A DNA stretch of 64,000 bases. Source: Symbiodinium natans (Eukaryota > Sar > Dinophyceae > Suessiales > Symbiodiniaceae). The stretch covers positions 537,140 through 601,139 of the forward strand of contig CAJNDS010000324.1 in assembly GCA_905221605.1 (NCBI GenBank), written 5' to 3'. The position numbers and the translations under genes were made by a program. Position 1 is the first letter of the stretch; each line of letters opens with the position of its first letter. This document shows, piece by piece, positions 1-10,538 of the stretch. The notes under the pieces were generated by a model. The model saw nothing but the letters and a program-made list of their open reading frames with translations. It was not told the DNA's origin and ran no database searches.

Positions 1-749
1 TATGGGCCCTCAGTAGGCCCTTATGTCCTTCAAAGGGTTCTGAATGGGCCCTGAAATTGTAGAGGGTATATAAGGGGGTCCCCTTCTTGGCCCAGATTAA
101 GGGACCATGTAGCTACGACCAGACGCCCCCTCCCACCCCAGGATTACCCCTTAGTGTAAGGCTGTGTACCCTTAAATCCTTCAACCCTGAACCCTTAAAT
201 CCTTAAACCCTTAAACCCTTAACCCTTAACCCTAGACCTGTAAACCCTAAACCCGAAACCAAGTCGCATTGGGGGCGGGGGGGGGGGGGGGAACTCTGGT
301 TGGCTTCGGGCTCAGGATTGCTTGGGTTCGGTCTAAGTTTCAGGGTTCAGGGTTCAGGTACGTAGGGTTTAGGGTTCAGTTACGTAGGGTTTACAGGGTT
401 TAGGGTTAGGGTTTCGGGTTTAGGGTTTGGGGTCGTGCTTCTGGCAAGAGGAGCTCCATGTTGGGTTCAGGTGCTTCTGCTTTAGGAACCCTCCCCCCAG
501 AGCATCAGCCGGTTCTGGTGTCCAGAGGTAGAATTTCTGATGGCAGTTCGGGGTGCAGATGAACTTCTAAACCCAAAACCCAAAACCCAAGACCCTAAAC
601 CCTAAACCCTAAACCCTAAACATGGGCATCCCTCGAGTTTGGCCCCGGTTCTGGGGGGAGCTTCCTCAAAAAGAAAGCCCCGAGACGAAAGTCTGGGGGG
701 GGCGCTTTAAGGGCTGCTTGGGCGAGAACGTGGGAACCCTTGAAGGTAT

Positions 750-829
750 ATGATAGGGTTTAGGGTTTAGGGTTTAGGGTTTAGGGTTTAGGGTTTAGGG
801 TTTAGGGTTTAGGGTTTAGGGTTTAGGGT
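750..829 (+). repeat. Telomeric repeat array, TTTAGGG on + strand
   Basis: About eleven near-perfect head-to-tail TTTAGGG copies. It is the first clean heptamer array in the window and shows the canonical unit. Confidence 0.95.
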
Positions 830-1924
830 AGTAGGTATACAACGACCCCCCTCCCCCCCCCCCCCACAAAAAAGAGGCAGACAAAACACTAATATGCTCT
901 AGACCAACCCTATGTATTGGTTTATGGCGCCCTCCTTATTGCGGGCCTCAATTTATGTAGTGGGGAAAAGTTTAGGTAGGGGGTGGGGGGGTAGTAGCTA
1001 CAGGAGCTCATGCTACTTGTTTACAGGTCCGGCCAGAATGACAGGTTGAGGGCATTATGCATCGTACTAAACCCTAAGCCCTAAAATGTGAGCCTGACGG
1101 ACGCTGTGGGTCTACAGCCGTCGAAGTAGATCCAGGTAGGGGCCCTTGGGATGCTTTAGCATTTCCCCTTACCTGGGAATTCTTGATTCAGGAACAACAC
1201 ATCTCAGCAGAAACCTGGTTGCTAAGCCTAAACCCTGAAATCGAGATACCCCAAGTCCATAGCCTTTCCGGAAGGTTTGCCCTCGCTGAGCTACCGGACC
1301 AGGCGCTTGGAGGTTTTGTTCCAGATCCCTAAGCCTTATAAACCCTAAGCCCTAAACCCTTAACCATAAACGCTAAACCCTAAACCCTAAACCCTAAACG
1401 TTAAGGGTTGAACGTTAAAAAAACGTTGGATAGATTTCTTTCAAGGTTTCGGGTTTTGGATTCGTGCACAGTATCCGATTAAGCCCAGCAAGGGGAATTT
1501 CTAGGGGCCTATAGCCAGAAGCATTTCCTGTTCAGGAAGGGTCCTTTTGTAGCTTTCTGCCGGGTGCTAGGGCCCTTGACGTGAAAAAGTGAGACGTCGC
1601 CTTCAGTCCGGCGCAGGGAGCCGCCAAAACCCTAACGCCATCCAACGCCCAAAACCTTGAACTCCGAATCTAGGGTTACAGAGCTCGAGGGATTGCAGGG
1701 CTCGAGGTTCTAGGTAAGGGGTGAAATGCAAGAGCTTTTTCCATTAAGATCATGCCGTTGTTATAAACTCTTCAAAGTGCTCATTCTAGTCAAGCAGGCG
1801 CCCTCGGATTGGATTCGTCCTGTACAAAGTGAAAGCTGACCACAACCCTAAACCTTATACCCTAGAAACCTAAACCCAGTACACTAACCAGCTAAACCTT
1901 GACCGAAAACCTATAACCCTCAGC

Positions 1925-2380
1925 CCTAAACTCTAAACCCTAAACCTGAAACCCTAAACCCCTAAAACCCCAAAACCCCTAAAAACCCCTAAAACCCTAA
2001 AAAAAAACCCTAAAACCCCTAAAGCCCCTATAAAAACCCTAAAACAACCCTAAAACCCTAAAAACCCCTAAAACCCCTAAAAAACCCTTAAAAAAACCTC
2101 AAACCCCTAAAGCCCCTAAAAAGCCTTAACGACAAAACCTAAAACACCTAAAAAAAACCCTAAAACACCTAAACAAAAACCCTAAAACACCTAAAACAAC
2201 CCCTAAAAACCCCTAAAACCCCTAAAAAACCCTAAAAACCCCTAAAAACCCCTAAAACCCTTAAACCCCTAAAAACCCCTAAAACCCCTAAAAACCCCTA
2301 AAACCCCCAAAACCCCTAAAAACCCCTAAAAACCCCTAAAACCCTAAAAAACCCCTAAAAACCCCTCAACAAACCCTAAA
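1925..2380 (-). repeat. Degenerate C-strand array with expanded units (CCCCTAAAA-type)
   Basis: About 450 bases of irregular units alternating CCCTAAAA, CCCCTAAAA and CCCCTAAAAA rather than the canonical CCCTAAA. Both the C run and the A run vary in length, which points to local slippage of a decayed telomeric array rather than recent telomerase addition. Confidence 0.9.
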
Positions 2381-2464
2381 CCGCAAGGCCATGCCTCCCA
2401 AAGGAGGCGCGGTGGGACAGCGAGTTTTGCGACTCGAGATTGGTGATTGACAGGTTCAGGTTCT

Positions 2465-2665
2465 AAATTTAGGGTTCAGGGTTTAGGGTTTAGGCTTTAG
2501 GCTTTAGGCTTTAGGCTTTAGGGTCTAGGGTTTAGGATTTAGGGTTTAGGGTTCAGGGTCTGGGGTTCAGGGTTTAGACTTTAGGCTTTAGGGTCTAGGG
2601 TTTAGGCTTTAGGCTTTAGGGTCTAGGGTTTAGGCTTTAGGCTTTAGGCTTTAGGGTTTAGGGAT
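2465..2665 (+). repeat. Degenerate G-strand array with TTTAGGC variant units
   Basis: Blocks of TTTAGGC, TTTAGGG and TCTAGGG alternate. The phrase 'gggtctagggtttaggctttaggctttag' recurs, so short multi-unit blocks have been duplicated as higher-order repeats. Confidence 0.85.
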
Positions 2666-5600
2666 TGGTGACCCCGAATTCGTACGTCATGCTTTCAGTC
2701 ACCACGACCCGCGAGACCTGGACGTGCAAGGGTTGATGAGCCTCTGGTGTTGAGTCGAGTCATTTCGGGGCGAACTCTACTGCACGTGTGGTATTAAGGG
2801 GGGCCCTACCCCCCAAACCCAAAATCCTTGGCCCCAATCTTGGACGTGCTTTTTGAGCTAAGGGGGGGCTAGAGATCCAGGCTTTTTCCCGACCCAAATG
2901 GGGGTTCCGAAAATTGTGGTCTCTTTCGCGGGGTTGCTTTGAAGGGTGATTAAAGCAACCCTAAACCCCAAACCCCAAACCCTAAACCTAAACCCAAAAT
3001 CCTAAACCCTAAACCCTACTCTAAAGTCCCCAGCGCTTGGGCCAGGTGATGCCACGGAGGATGAGACCGAGGAGGTACCTTAGGGTTTAGGGTGTAGGGT
3101 TTAGGGTGGGGTTCAGACCTCTCTGGGACCCCCCCGCCCCCCAACCTGTTGGAGGTTTAGAGTTTAGGGTTTGGGGTTTGGGATTTGGAGTCGGGTTTGA
3201 GCCCCAGAATTCTCCGAATTTATACACGTGGGGGGGGGGGGGAGTGTCCTAGGTTCCTTCCCGAAACTACAAAATGCTAAAAGGGGGAGCCTTTTTTCTT
3301 GTTGTTATTCCTAGGCTACAGGGGATCCTTGTGAGGCTTACCTCCCCGGCTTCTCAGTTTAGCCATTAGGGTTTAGGGTTTAGGGGTTTGGGTTTAGGGT
3401 TTAAGGTTTTAAATCTTAGGGTTTAGGGTCTTGGGGTGAATCTCAAGAGGTGTGTGGCTTGTCTTTGTCGAGTTTTAAGGGATAAGGGTTTGAGGGTTAG
3501 GGTTTAGGGTTGAGGGTTAGGCCCAAGAGGTTGTAAGTTTGACGTCGTAGGACTTTTATGGGTAAAGCGTTTTGAAGGGTTCGGGTTTTGGGCTAAGCTC
3601 GAGAGGCGTTTGGTTTCATTCCAGAGTTTAAGGATTCTGGGAGCGCAGGATCCAGGGTTTACGGTTAAGCTTCTTGTTTGGGATTGATTTTGGGATTGAG
3701 GGTTTCGAGGGTTTAGGGCTTGAAGCTTAGGGGTTAAGCTCAAGAGGTGTTTGGTTTTGTTTGTAAGCTCTACAGGTTGTTCAGGGCTGTTCTATTCTAT
3801 AGCGTTGGTTGTTTGTATGGTTCCAGTGTGTTTTTCATGTTTTTGTCTGTTGTTCCAGACGAGGTCATCGGATTGCTCGGGGTACCCTCTTGGCAAGGTT
3901 ATAACTCGTGATCAGAAGTATCGCATCTTAGTGTGTATCAGAGTTGTACCCCTATCCAACCTAGTAGCCAGCGGATGAGAAACATGAAAGGTTGCCTGTC
4001 TGGCTTATTGACTGTTGCAAAGGAACTGAACCCTAAACCCTAAACCTTTAAGGACGGAACAAGGCTACGAACCGAAAACCCTAAACTTGCAACCCTTACT
4101 TCAGCTACAGGATGGTCCTGCCAGAAGAAAGCCGCCGCCACCGACGCAGGACGGAGCTCGCGAGTCTCTCATGGGTTTAGGGTTTAGGGTGTAGGGTTTA
4201 ATGTTTCAGGGTTTAGGGTTTAGGGTTTAGGGGACCCTTAAGCTGGCTGGTTCGTAGTAGGGAATGGGGGATGAGGCACCCTGTATACTCCCTTAAAGGG
4301 TGTGTATAGTATGTATGTGTAAATAAATAGATAAACAAAAAAAAATATATATATATATATATAGAGAGAGCCCTAATTCCCTCACTCCCTATCTAGAAAC
4401 CAGGGGATCAGGTTGTACCCTTGGGTTTTTGGGGGGTCCTTTGTAAAGGCTTTTAAGGTAGTACAAGGGCCGTATTAGGAGTAAAGGTAGCGCGCGGAAT
4501 GGGGTGCTAAGAGCTTTGAGGGCTTTAAGGGCTTTAGGGTTTCGCGTTTAGGGTTTAGGGTTGCTTTGAGGGATTTCGGGGTTTTGCGGGCTTAAAGGGC
4601 TTTAGGGTTTTCAGGGATTTGAGGGCTTTCAGTTTAGGATTCAGGATACAGGGTTCAGGGTTTAGGGTTTAGGGTTGCGGGGTTTAGGGTTGTGGGGTTT
4701 TCAGGGCATATAGGCAGGGCTTTAGGGTTTATAGGGGACTTCTAGGCATTTAGGGTTTGCTTTCCGGAATTCACAGCCTTTTTGTTGGCTCTTCGGGTTT
4801 CGGGCTCAGGGAGGGTACCGGAAAGCCCTGAGCCTTAAACCATAACTACCCTAAAATCCGGATCCCCCTGAATTGCGGTTTAGGGTTTGGGGTTTAGGTT
4901 TAGGGTTTAGGGTTTAGTCTTCCCTAAACCCTAAACCCTAAACCGTAAACCCTAAGGCCCCTCAGAAGGGCACGATGAAGTGGTTGCAGTCTTGGGTTCG
5001 GGAGTTGGAGGGCAGAGTTTGGGCCTTACATTCCATAGCCCTAAGCATCAAACTCCCCTAAACCCTAAACCCTAAACCCTAAACCCTAAACCCGCTCTAA
5101 TCCCGAAACCCTTGCTAAGCCCAGCAGGGGAGGAGTGTTTTCACGCAGGAGCAGTCATCGCCTGATGCCTCCGCACCATTCAAGGCGCCAACGGCACCTA
5201 GGGATGCGAAGCCCTAAACCCTACGGTAAACTCCAGAAAGTTGGAACATGGTTTCAGGATGATAAGAGCTGGGATTCCCTTTAGTATACCTTTTGGGGTA
5301 TGGGGCGAAGGATGTTCCAACTTTTTGGAGATTACTGTAAACCCAAACCCTGAACCCTAAACCCTACAACCGCTCTGGAGCTTGTGCTGGAGGCAGGGTT
5401 GTGAGTATTGCGTGAAGTAGGCTCTTACTTACAAAGGCCCGTAGCTGAAAAACCATCCCCATGCATCAGAACAGGCTGACTCAGAAGGTAAAAACATGTT
5501 CCGAATGTAGTTAGGTGCCTTCGCTGGGGTTGAGGGTCGAGGGCTCCCTGCGCTGTATCCCTAAATCCTACATGCTGTAGCATAATCCCTAAACCCTAAG

Positions 5601-5745
5601 CCCTAAACTCTAAACCCTAAACGCACACATGCCATGGAAAGTGTAGTTAAAGCTTATTGTTGCATTGAGCTTCGCACCACAAGCTCGCAATGGCTCCCCG
5701 AAGATGAACTTTGTGTAAACTTCGGCCTTGTTTGGATGACCGTGA

Positions 5746-5857
5746 TGATCTGGGATGTTCCCCCTTATGCTAACAGCTCCTTAATGAGGATCATAGTACT
5801 CCCTAATAGAATCCCGATTAAGGACTGTTAAGTAGCAGGGGGAGCATCCCAAGTGAT
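5746..5857. mobile_element. MITE-like element, family 2 (GGGATGTTCC ends), with TGAT duplication
   Basis: The left end at 5750 reads CTGGGATGTTCC and the right end at 5842-5853 reads GAGCATCCCAAG, an imperfect terminal inverted repeat. The interior also pairs (TCCTTAAT with ATTAAGGACTG). TGAT lies at 5746-5749 and again at 5854-5857, consistent with a 4-bp target duplication, although the right flank is itself a TGA microsatellite. Related copies lie near 16.1, 21.3 and 45.7 kb. No transposase is encoded, so it would be non-autonomous. Confidence 0.7.
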
Positions 5858-5909
5858 GATGATGATGATGATGATGATGCTGATGATGATGATGATGATG
5901 ATGATGATG
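5854..5909. repeat. TGA/GAT trinucleotide microsatellite
   Basis: About 18 near-perfect GAT units with one GCT interruption near 5879. The His-run ORF on the opposite strand (5781-6014) is produced by this tract and is not taken as a gene. Confidence 0.95.
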
Positions 5910-6386
5910 GTTGCAGATGTCGCCTAGAAGAGAAAGCTGTAGGTAGGTATCATGTGATTTGGTGGATCTTCTCATCTTATGCGGAAGTGTGAACTTCTGT
6001 TTGGTCTGCAACACGCAAATAACACTGAATTAACACATTGAAACAACTGCATATATATCCTCTCCCTTCCTCTTCGTCTCCTCGTCCCCTCCTGTTCTGA
6101 GGAAGTTGGATGCTAAGCCACTTAGAAAAGGAAACAAAAACAATCTCCTGCTCCACTCCTCTTCGAAGTTGTAAATGGCTTTTCACAATGGCGCAGCTAA
6201 AATATCTCTTCCCCCCTCTTCACCTCCTCTCCTCCACATTCTCTTCCCCTTCATGATTTTGAAATTAAATGCACATAACGAAGGATTCCCAAAACTCCAC
6301 CCCAAAATCACAAATCCTCGCAACCCTCAACCCTAAACCCTAAGCCCTAAGCCCTAAACCCTAAACCCTAACTCGCACCCCCCAAG

Positions 6387-6480
6387 TCACAAGCCTCTTG
6401 CCCAACTCTTATGTGGCGAGTCCGCTGGCTACGCGCCCACGACTCCAGCCAAGACGCCGGCCTTCGAGGACACGGCCAAG
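6387..6480 (+). CDS. Putative internal exon, frame unresolved
   Basis: A unique GC-rich block between a C-strand array (ending about 6374) and a G-strand array. It ends GGCCAAG directly before GTTTAGG, so the array itself would provide the donor. All three frames are open over its length; the frame ending ...AFEDTAK leaves the donor in phase 0. No domain is recognised. It could also be chance sequence. Confidence 0.35.
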
Positions 6481-6587
6481 GTTTAGGGTTTAGGGTTTAG
6501 GGTTTAGGGTTTAGGGTTTAGGGTTTAGGGTTTAGGGTTTAGGGTTTAGGGTTTAGGGTTTAGGGTTTAGGGTTTAGGGTTTAGGGT
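6481..6587 (+). repeat. Telomeric repeat array, TTTAGGG on + strand
   Basis: About fifteen perfect heptamers, ending in GGGTTG. It directly follows the putative exon that ends at 6480. Confidence 0.97.
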
Positions 6588-6800
6588 TGTTCTTCGTCTA
6601 TACCAGGGCTTTTGGGGTTTACAGTGCTTGTAGGGTTCATAGGCTTTACAGGGTGTGTAGGGTTGAGGGTTAGGGTTTACAGGATTCATAGTGTTTTGTA
6701 GGGTTTCTAGGGTTTATAGGGCTTACACAGTTGACTCACAGACAGCTTCGGGAGCCTCCAATAGTACGGATTAGTGTTTCTTCTGTTTTGTTGGCGCTGT

Positions 6801-6905
6801 CTTGGTAGCCCAGCGGTACCCTCTTTCTTTTTGGTTCCAGGTTCCCTTACACAGTAACCAACCGAACAAAGGACGCCCTCATCATAATATGGTTACCGGG
6901 CTAGC
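6801..6905. mobile_element. Degraded family-4 element (CTTGGTAGCCCAG ends)
   Basis: It begins CTTGGTAGCCCAGCGGTACC and ends near GGGCTAGCCCA. The left end matches the copy at 21377-21523, whose right end is GGGCTACCAAG. The right end here is eroded and no duplication is visible. Confidence 0.45.
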
Positions 6906-7099
6906 CCATTCATTTTTCAAATTGTATGGAAGCTCCAAAATGCCCCATCAGGCCAGGTTGAGGGTTGGAATCAAACTTGTTACAACTTTTTTGCACCCAG
7001 GTTGTAACTAGTTAAATTCCAACCCAGGTTAGAGTTGAGTTCAACCAAACTCGAAGAAAAGTTGGAGTTAATTCGAGCTTTTGAAGCTTAGTGCTGTCT

Positions 7100-7220
7100 A
7101 TATAGGATGCCCAGTAGTACCTGTATTCCCTTGTTTGGAAGTGAGGTTTCCTTCAACAAAACACACAGAGCCTCTTAAACAACAGAAACGCACCCTTCTT
7201 TCATAAGTTGCTGGGCATCC
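7100..7220. mobile_element. Family-4-like inverted-repeat element
   Basis: The left end GGATGCCCAGTAGTACC (about 7106-7122) and the right end GCTGGGCATCC (about 7210-7220) are inverted copies. The interior word CTTATTCC/CCCTTGTTTGG resembles the copy at 10020-10131. A poly-C tract follows at once. Confidence 0.55.
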
Positions 7221-7292
7221 CCCCCCCCCCCCCCCCAGGCGCCGTCCTCTCCAGGAGCCCCGGGAACCCTTGACCCTGAACCGCTTGTTTGT

Positions 7293-7468
7293 TTGGTCTA
7301 AGGGAAGTTACATGGTCCCTTAATAGAATATGACATGGTCACTTTTTATGGTCCCTTGTTTTCTGTAAATGGTTCTGAAGCCTGGCCCCTTGGGATTCAC
7401 CGGGTATGTAAGGGGTATATGAGGGGTCCGCATTAAGGGCCCATACTAAGGGGCCCTGTAACTAGAGC
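7293..7468. mobile_element. Family-5 element (TACATGGTCCCTTA motif)
   Basis: The left part reads GGTCTAAGGGAAGTTACATG, then GTCCCTTA; the right part reads AAGGGGCCCTGTAACTAGAGCC, roughly its inverse. Inside are TTCTGAAG, 'ggtatgtaaggggtatatgagggg' and CCCATA words also seen at 1-110, 7676-7830, 35143-35272, 39151-39296 and 56106-56227. It is a decayed non-autonomous family. Confidence 0.5.
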
Positions 7469-7675
7469 CTACATGCCAAGGCTGGAAGGACCCCAAGAAG
7501 GCACCCTAACTTACTCCTCTACTCCATATTATAGCCCTGACCCCTTACATCGTCCCCTATACACCTCAGTGGCACTAAAAAATATCTCTAGCCCCTTCGG
7601 CCCCCCATAAGTGTCATTCCTGTTTGGTCCAACGAAGTACCGAAGACAACCTCAGCTTCGTAGGACATTTATTGT

Positions 7676-7830
7676 TCTTTTGGTCTTGGGGTAGTGACGT
7701 GGTCCCTTCATCTGGGCCCTTGAAACAGGACTCGTTGTACACCCCGTATATTCCTCTTGTAGAACAAATAATACCCAAGGGCCCATACTTCAGAACCCGT
7801 TAAAAGAAGATAAGGGACCATACCAAGGCT
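7676..7830. mobile_element. Family-5 element
   Basis: It starts CTTGGGGTAGTGACGTGGTC and ends AAGGGACCATACCAAGG, giving a GGTCCCTT/AAGGGACC inverted pair and CTTGG/CCAAG outer ends. It shares interior words (CCCAAGGGCCC, ACTTCAGAACCC) with the copy at 35143-35272. Confidence 0.55.
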
Positions 7831-8093
7831 TACCCTCGCCCCCACCCCCTAAAACCTAAACCTTTCCATTGCACATGGACCACCCGACTGTGCTTTTGTC
7901 GACAATGACCTTTCAGTTGCAGAAAGCTTTGCCCACTGCCCTGAAACCTTATTGAACCCGAAGCCCTGAACCCAAAACACCCTAAACCCCAAACCTTAAC
8001 CAAACATAGACCCTAAACCGTAAACCGTAAACCCTAAACCCTAAACCCTAAACCCTAAACCCTAAACCCTAAACCCTAAACCCCACACCCCCT

Positions 8094-8182
8094 GCGGAGG
8101 AAAGTGCTCTCATGGAGTCGGCGGCGATGCAGGACTCGGCGGCCTACCATGAGGAGGCCTTTGACCCCTCTTCGCGCTTCTC
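8094..8182 (+). CDS. Putative exon, Glu/Ala/Ser-rich peptide
   Basis: It is flanked by a C-strand array on the left and a G-strand array on the right. The open frame reads AEESALMESAAMQDSAAYHE and then EAFDPSSRFS, high-GC and without stops, with helix-forming composition. No domain is recognised. Splice sites are not fixed. Confidence 0.45.
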
Positions 8183-8643
8183 AGGGTTTAGGGTGTAGGG
8201 TTTATGGTTTAATTGGGTTTAGGGCTTAGGGTATACTGGACCCTCTGACCCCTAGCAAATACCCTAAACCCTAAGCCCTAAATTAGGCTTCGAAGGCTTC
8301 TGGGGTTTTGGGTTCAAGGTTTCGGGTTTAGGGTTTGGGGTTTAGGACAAGAACTTAGGATTAGGGCCCCATTGGGATTTGAGGTTTTTTTTTCGGGACT
8401 TAGGGGTGCGAGGATTGAGGGTTAGGGGCTTTGGGGGCTTTGGGTTTACGGCTTGGGGTCTAGGGTTTAGGGTTCAGGGTTCAGGGTTCAGGGTTCAGGG
8501 TTCAGGGTTCTGGGTCTGTTGGGGGCAATGTCTTCACGAAGCAGATGGCCTCTTCCTGCAAGCTTGCTGGGGCACTGAAGTCGCCAAAGAACTTGTAAAC
8601 CTGAGATCGCCCAAGGGTTGAGGGTTTAGGGTTTAGGGTTTAG

Positions 8644-8840
8644 ATTTTCCTTGTGAACAAGACCAATGGAGCCAGCTCGGAACTGAAGCCGTGCAATTGG
8701 TATTCTCCTGGCTGGAGATGAGGCAGCAGGAGAGGGCGAAAATGAGCCGGATCGCGTTGGAGCAGAAGGCTTTGGTGGACAGCTGCCCGATCTTCAAGGG
8801 GAGATTCATGAGCAGGAGCGGAAATCACCCGGATGAACTC
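8644..8840 (+). CDS. Putative exon of about 65 codons, unidentified
   Basis: After TTTAG at 8639-8643 one frame stays open for about 195 bases and ends at a C-strand array. The peptide contains GTEAVQLVFSWLEMRQQERA and ALEQKALVDSC, typical of an amphipathic helical protein. The minus-strand ORF over the same bases (8640-8828) is a less protein-like shadow. This is one of the longest uninterrupted exon candidates in the first 18 kb. I do not recognise the family. Confidence 0.5.
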
Positions 8841-9189
8841 CCTAAACCCTAAACCCTAAACTCAAAAATGTTTCCCGCGTCGAAGTCGGACCAGCTCTCT
8901 TGTTCAAAGCCCCAAACCTTTCACAGCCCCCCCCCCCCCAGCCAAAACGCCTCCCTCAAAGGGCTTTGGGGCTAGGGTTTCGGGCTTGTGGAACCCAATA
9001 CCCTAAACACAAAAACCTCAAATAGTTCGTTCCTCTTGGGCTTTTATAGCGTGTTCTAAGAGGTATACGGTATATGGGTTCCCCATTTATTGGCCAATCT
9101 GAAGGCCCCCTAAACCCAAAAACCGAATGCCACTGTCCCTCTTGGGCTGTAGAGGGTCCATATCCAAGAGTACATGGTCCCTGAATACG

Positions 9190-9320
9190 ATCCCTAAACC
9201 CTAAACCCTAAACCCTAAACCCTAAACCCTAAACCCTAAACCCTAAACCCTAAACCCTAAACCCTAAACCCTAAACCCTAAACCCTAAACCCTAAACCCT
9301 AAACCCTAAACCCTAAACCC
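9190..9320 (-). repeat. Telomeric repeat array, CCCTAAA on + strand
   Basis: About eighteen nearly perfect heptamers in the C-rich orientation. Confidence 0.97.
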
Positions 9321-9595
9321 GAACCCTAAACCCCGTCCCCATTCAGGGGCCCATACTCTGGGCCCATGAAATTTCCCTCAAGCCCCGTCCCCGATGCTCG
9401 GAGCCACGCCAGGAACCCCGAAGCTCTTTCTCAACCCCCAAAGCCTAAATCCTGGCGGGTTTAGGGTTTAGGGTTTAGGGTTTAGTTAGGGTTTAGGGTT
9501 TATAGGGTTTAGGAATTGGGGTTAGGGTTTAGGATTGCAACTCAAGTGTCAACGCTGAGGATAGAAAGTTTTCCCAGAGCTTACATGCACCAGTT

Positions 9596-9730
9596 CTTAA
9601 GGGAGGGGGGTTCAAGGGGGGTAGGAAGCTTTGGGAGCCTTAGGGAGTAGTAAGGAGTACTAGGGACCCTTGAGTTACATACACCCCCTAAACCCTAAAC
9701 CATAAACCCCTTGAACCCCCCTCCCTTAAG
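9596..9730. mobile_element. Family-6 element with perfect 24-bp terminal inverted repeats
   Basis: Bases 9596-9619 (starting CTTAAGGGAGG) are the exact reverse complement of 9707-9730 (ending CCTCCCTTAAG). The interior holds 'GGGTAGGAAGCTTTGGGAGCC' and a short C-strand telomeric array. AG flanks both sides (AGTT on the left, AGCC on the right), so any 4-bp duplication is decayed. Relatives start at 48253 and 58417. The right end touches the exon-like block at 9731. Confidence 0.8.
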
Positions 9731-9810
9731 AGCCCTACAAACGATGCTCCTGCACGAGGCCGTGCCCTTCGTGATGGGCCTGAGCATGAAAGACTTGTTC
9801 GGCGAGGCCT
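9731..9810 (+). CDS. Putative exon directly after an inverted-repeat element
   Basis: The block begins right after the CTTAAG end of the family-6 element. The open frame reads ALQTMLLHEAVPFVMGLSMK followed by DLFGEA, hydrophobic and protein-like. The putative donor region is GAGGCCTGG. If real, the element forms the upstream intron. The family is unknown. Confidence 0.5.
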
Positions 9811-10015
9811 GGTTTGGGGTTTCACAGGAACTTACTCCTAAACCCTAAACCCTGAACCCTAAACCCTAAAGCAGCGCAGAGGATCTGATTGGCTGTTAAC
9901 TCACAACAAAACGGTGCCTAATCTTCAGGGAGTTTCTCTCAAAGCTGAAGTGAATAAGGTCTTGGTGGAAGCGGTCACAGTTTTGGTGTTTGCATAGTCT
10001 TTTTGGGTTGTGTGT

Positions 10016-10135
10016 CTGTCTAGGATGCCCAGTAGTATCCTTATTCCCTTTTTGGGGGGTTTAGGTTCCCTTATAAACCCTTTAAGCAAAAAGGGGCACC
10101 CTTTTTAAGCCTAGGATACTGGGCAGCCTAGCTGT
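10016..10135. mobile_element. Family-4 element with perfect 4-bp duplication CTGT
   Basis: The element occupies 10020-10131. The left end is CTAGGATGCCCAGTAGTATC and the right end GGATACTGGGCAGCCTAG, a near-perfect inverted repeat. CTGT occurs immediately before (10016-10019) and immediately after (10132-10135). The length is 112 bp and there is no ORF. This is the cleanest demonstration of the 4-bp duplication outside the RCC1-type gene. Confidence 0.85.
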
Positions 10136-10454
10136 TAATCCACAGTCCAAGTGAAAACGGGTCCAGAGGTCGGGGCTTTAAGCGGCTTAGCATGATATGC
10201 GCGCCCTTCATGGACCCGCTTTATGGGAGAGACTAGGGTTTAGGGTTTAGGGTTTAGGGTTTAGGGTTGACGGTTGAGACATGTCAAGGTGTAGGATGTT
10301 TAGATTAGAGGCATTTAGTTCGGACCTCGGGGCTCATGGGCCTTAGGGCGTTATGGGGTTCAGGGTTTAGGGTCAGGCTTTAGGGTTTAGGGCTTAGGGT
10401 GTAGGGTTAGGGTGTACGGTTTAGGGTTTTGGGTTTTTGGTTTAGGGTTCAGAG

Positions 10455-10538
10455 TTGGAGCAGGATGACGACGATGCGGACACGCAGGCGAATGCCGCTC
10501 CGGCTGCTGCTTGGCGATTCGCTTTTCGGGGTCTGTGA
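10455..10538 (+). CDS. Putative terminal exon, acidic then Ala-rich
   Basis: It follows an AG at 10453-10454. The frame reads LEQDDDDADTQANAAPAAAW and then RFAFRGL before a TGA at 10536-10538. High GC and acidic composition are typical of dinoflagellate coding sequence. No domain is recognised. Confidence 0.4.
   Translation: MEQDDDDADTQANAAPAAAWRFAFRGL

Larger units (their letters stand above)
1..6380. other. Telomere-repeat-rich stretch without a supported gene
   Basis: This stretch alternates short C-strand (CCCTAAA) and G-strand (TTTAGGG) arrays with 50-300 base unique pieces. A few pieces could be exons, for example around 3030-3080 and 4103-4172 (preceded by CTACAG and followed by a G-strand array), but none is long enough to fix a frame. 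The predicted small ORFs at 3504-3743, 3751-3978 and 5634-5831 have no recognisable domain and overlap repeats. Bases 1-110 resemble the edge of the 'TGGTCCCTTA' inverted-repeat family seen near 7.3, 7.7, 35.1, 39.2 and 56.1 kb. Confidence 0.7.
6590..8090. other. Gene-less stretch rich in small inverted-repeat elements
   Basis: No coding exon is supported. The stretch holds two family-4 element copies (about 6801-6905 and 7100-7220), two family-5 copies (about 7293-7468 and 7676-7830), a run of C at 7220-7236, and a C-strand telomeric array at 8034-8083. Confidence 0.6.

Noticed and set aside
1-850. True chromosome end
   Set aside because: Arrays are short, in both orientations, and no terminal run of one orientation reaches the window edge.
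5781-6014. His-rich minus-strand protein
   Set aside because: It is the GAT microsatellite read in one frame, running into a MITE-like element.
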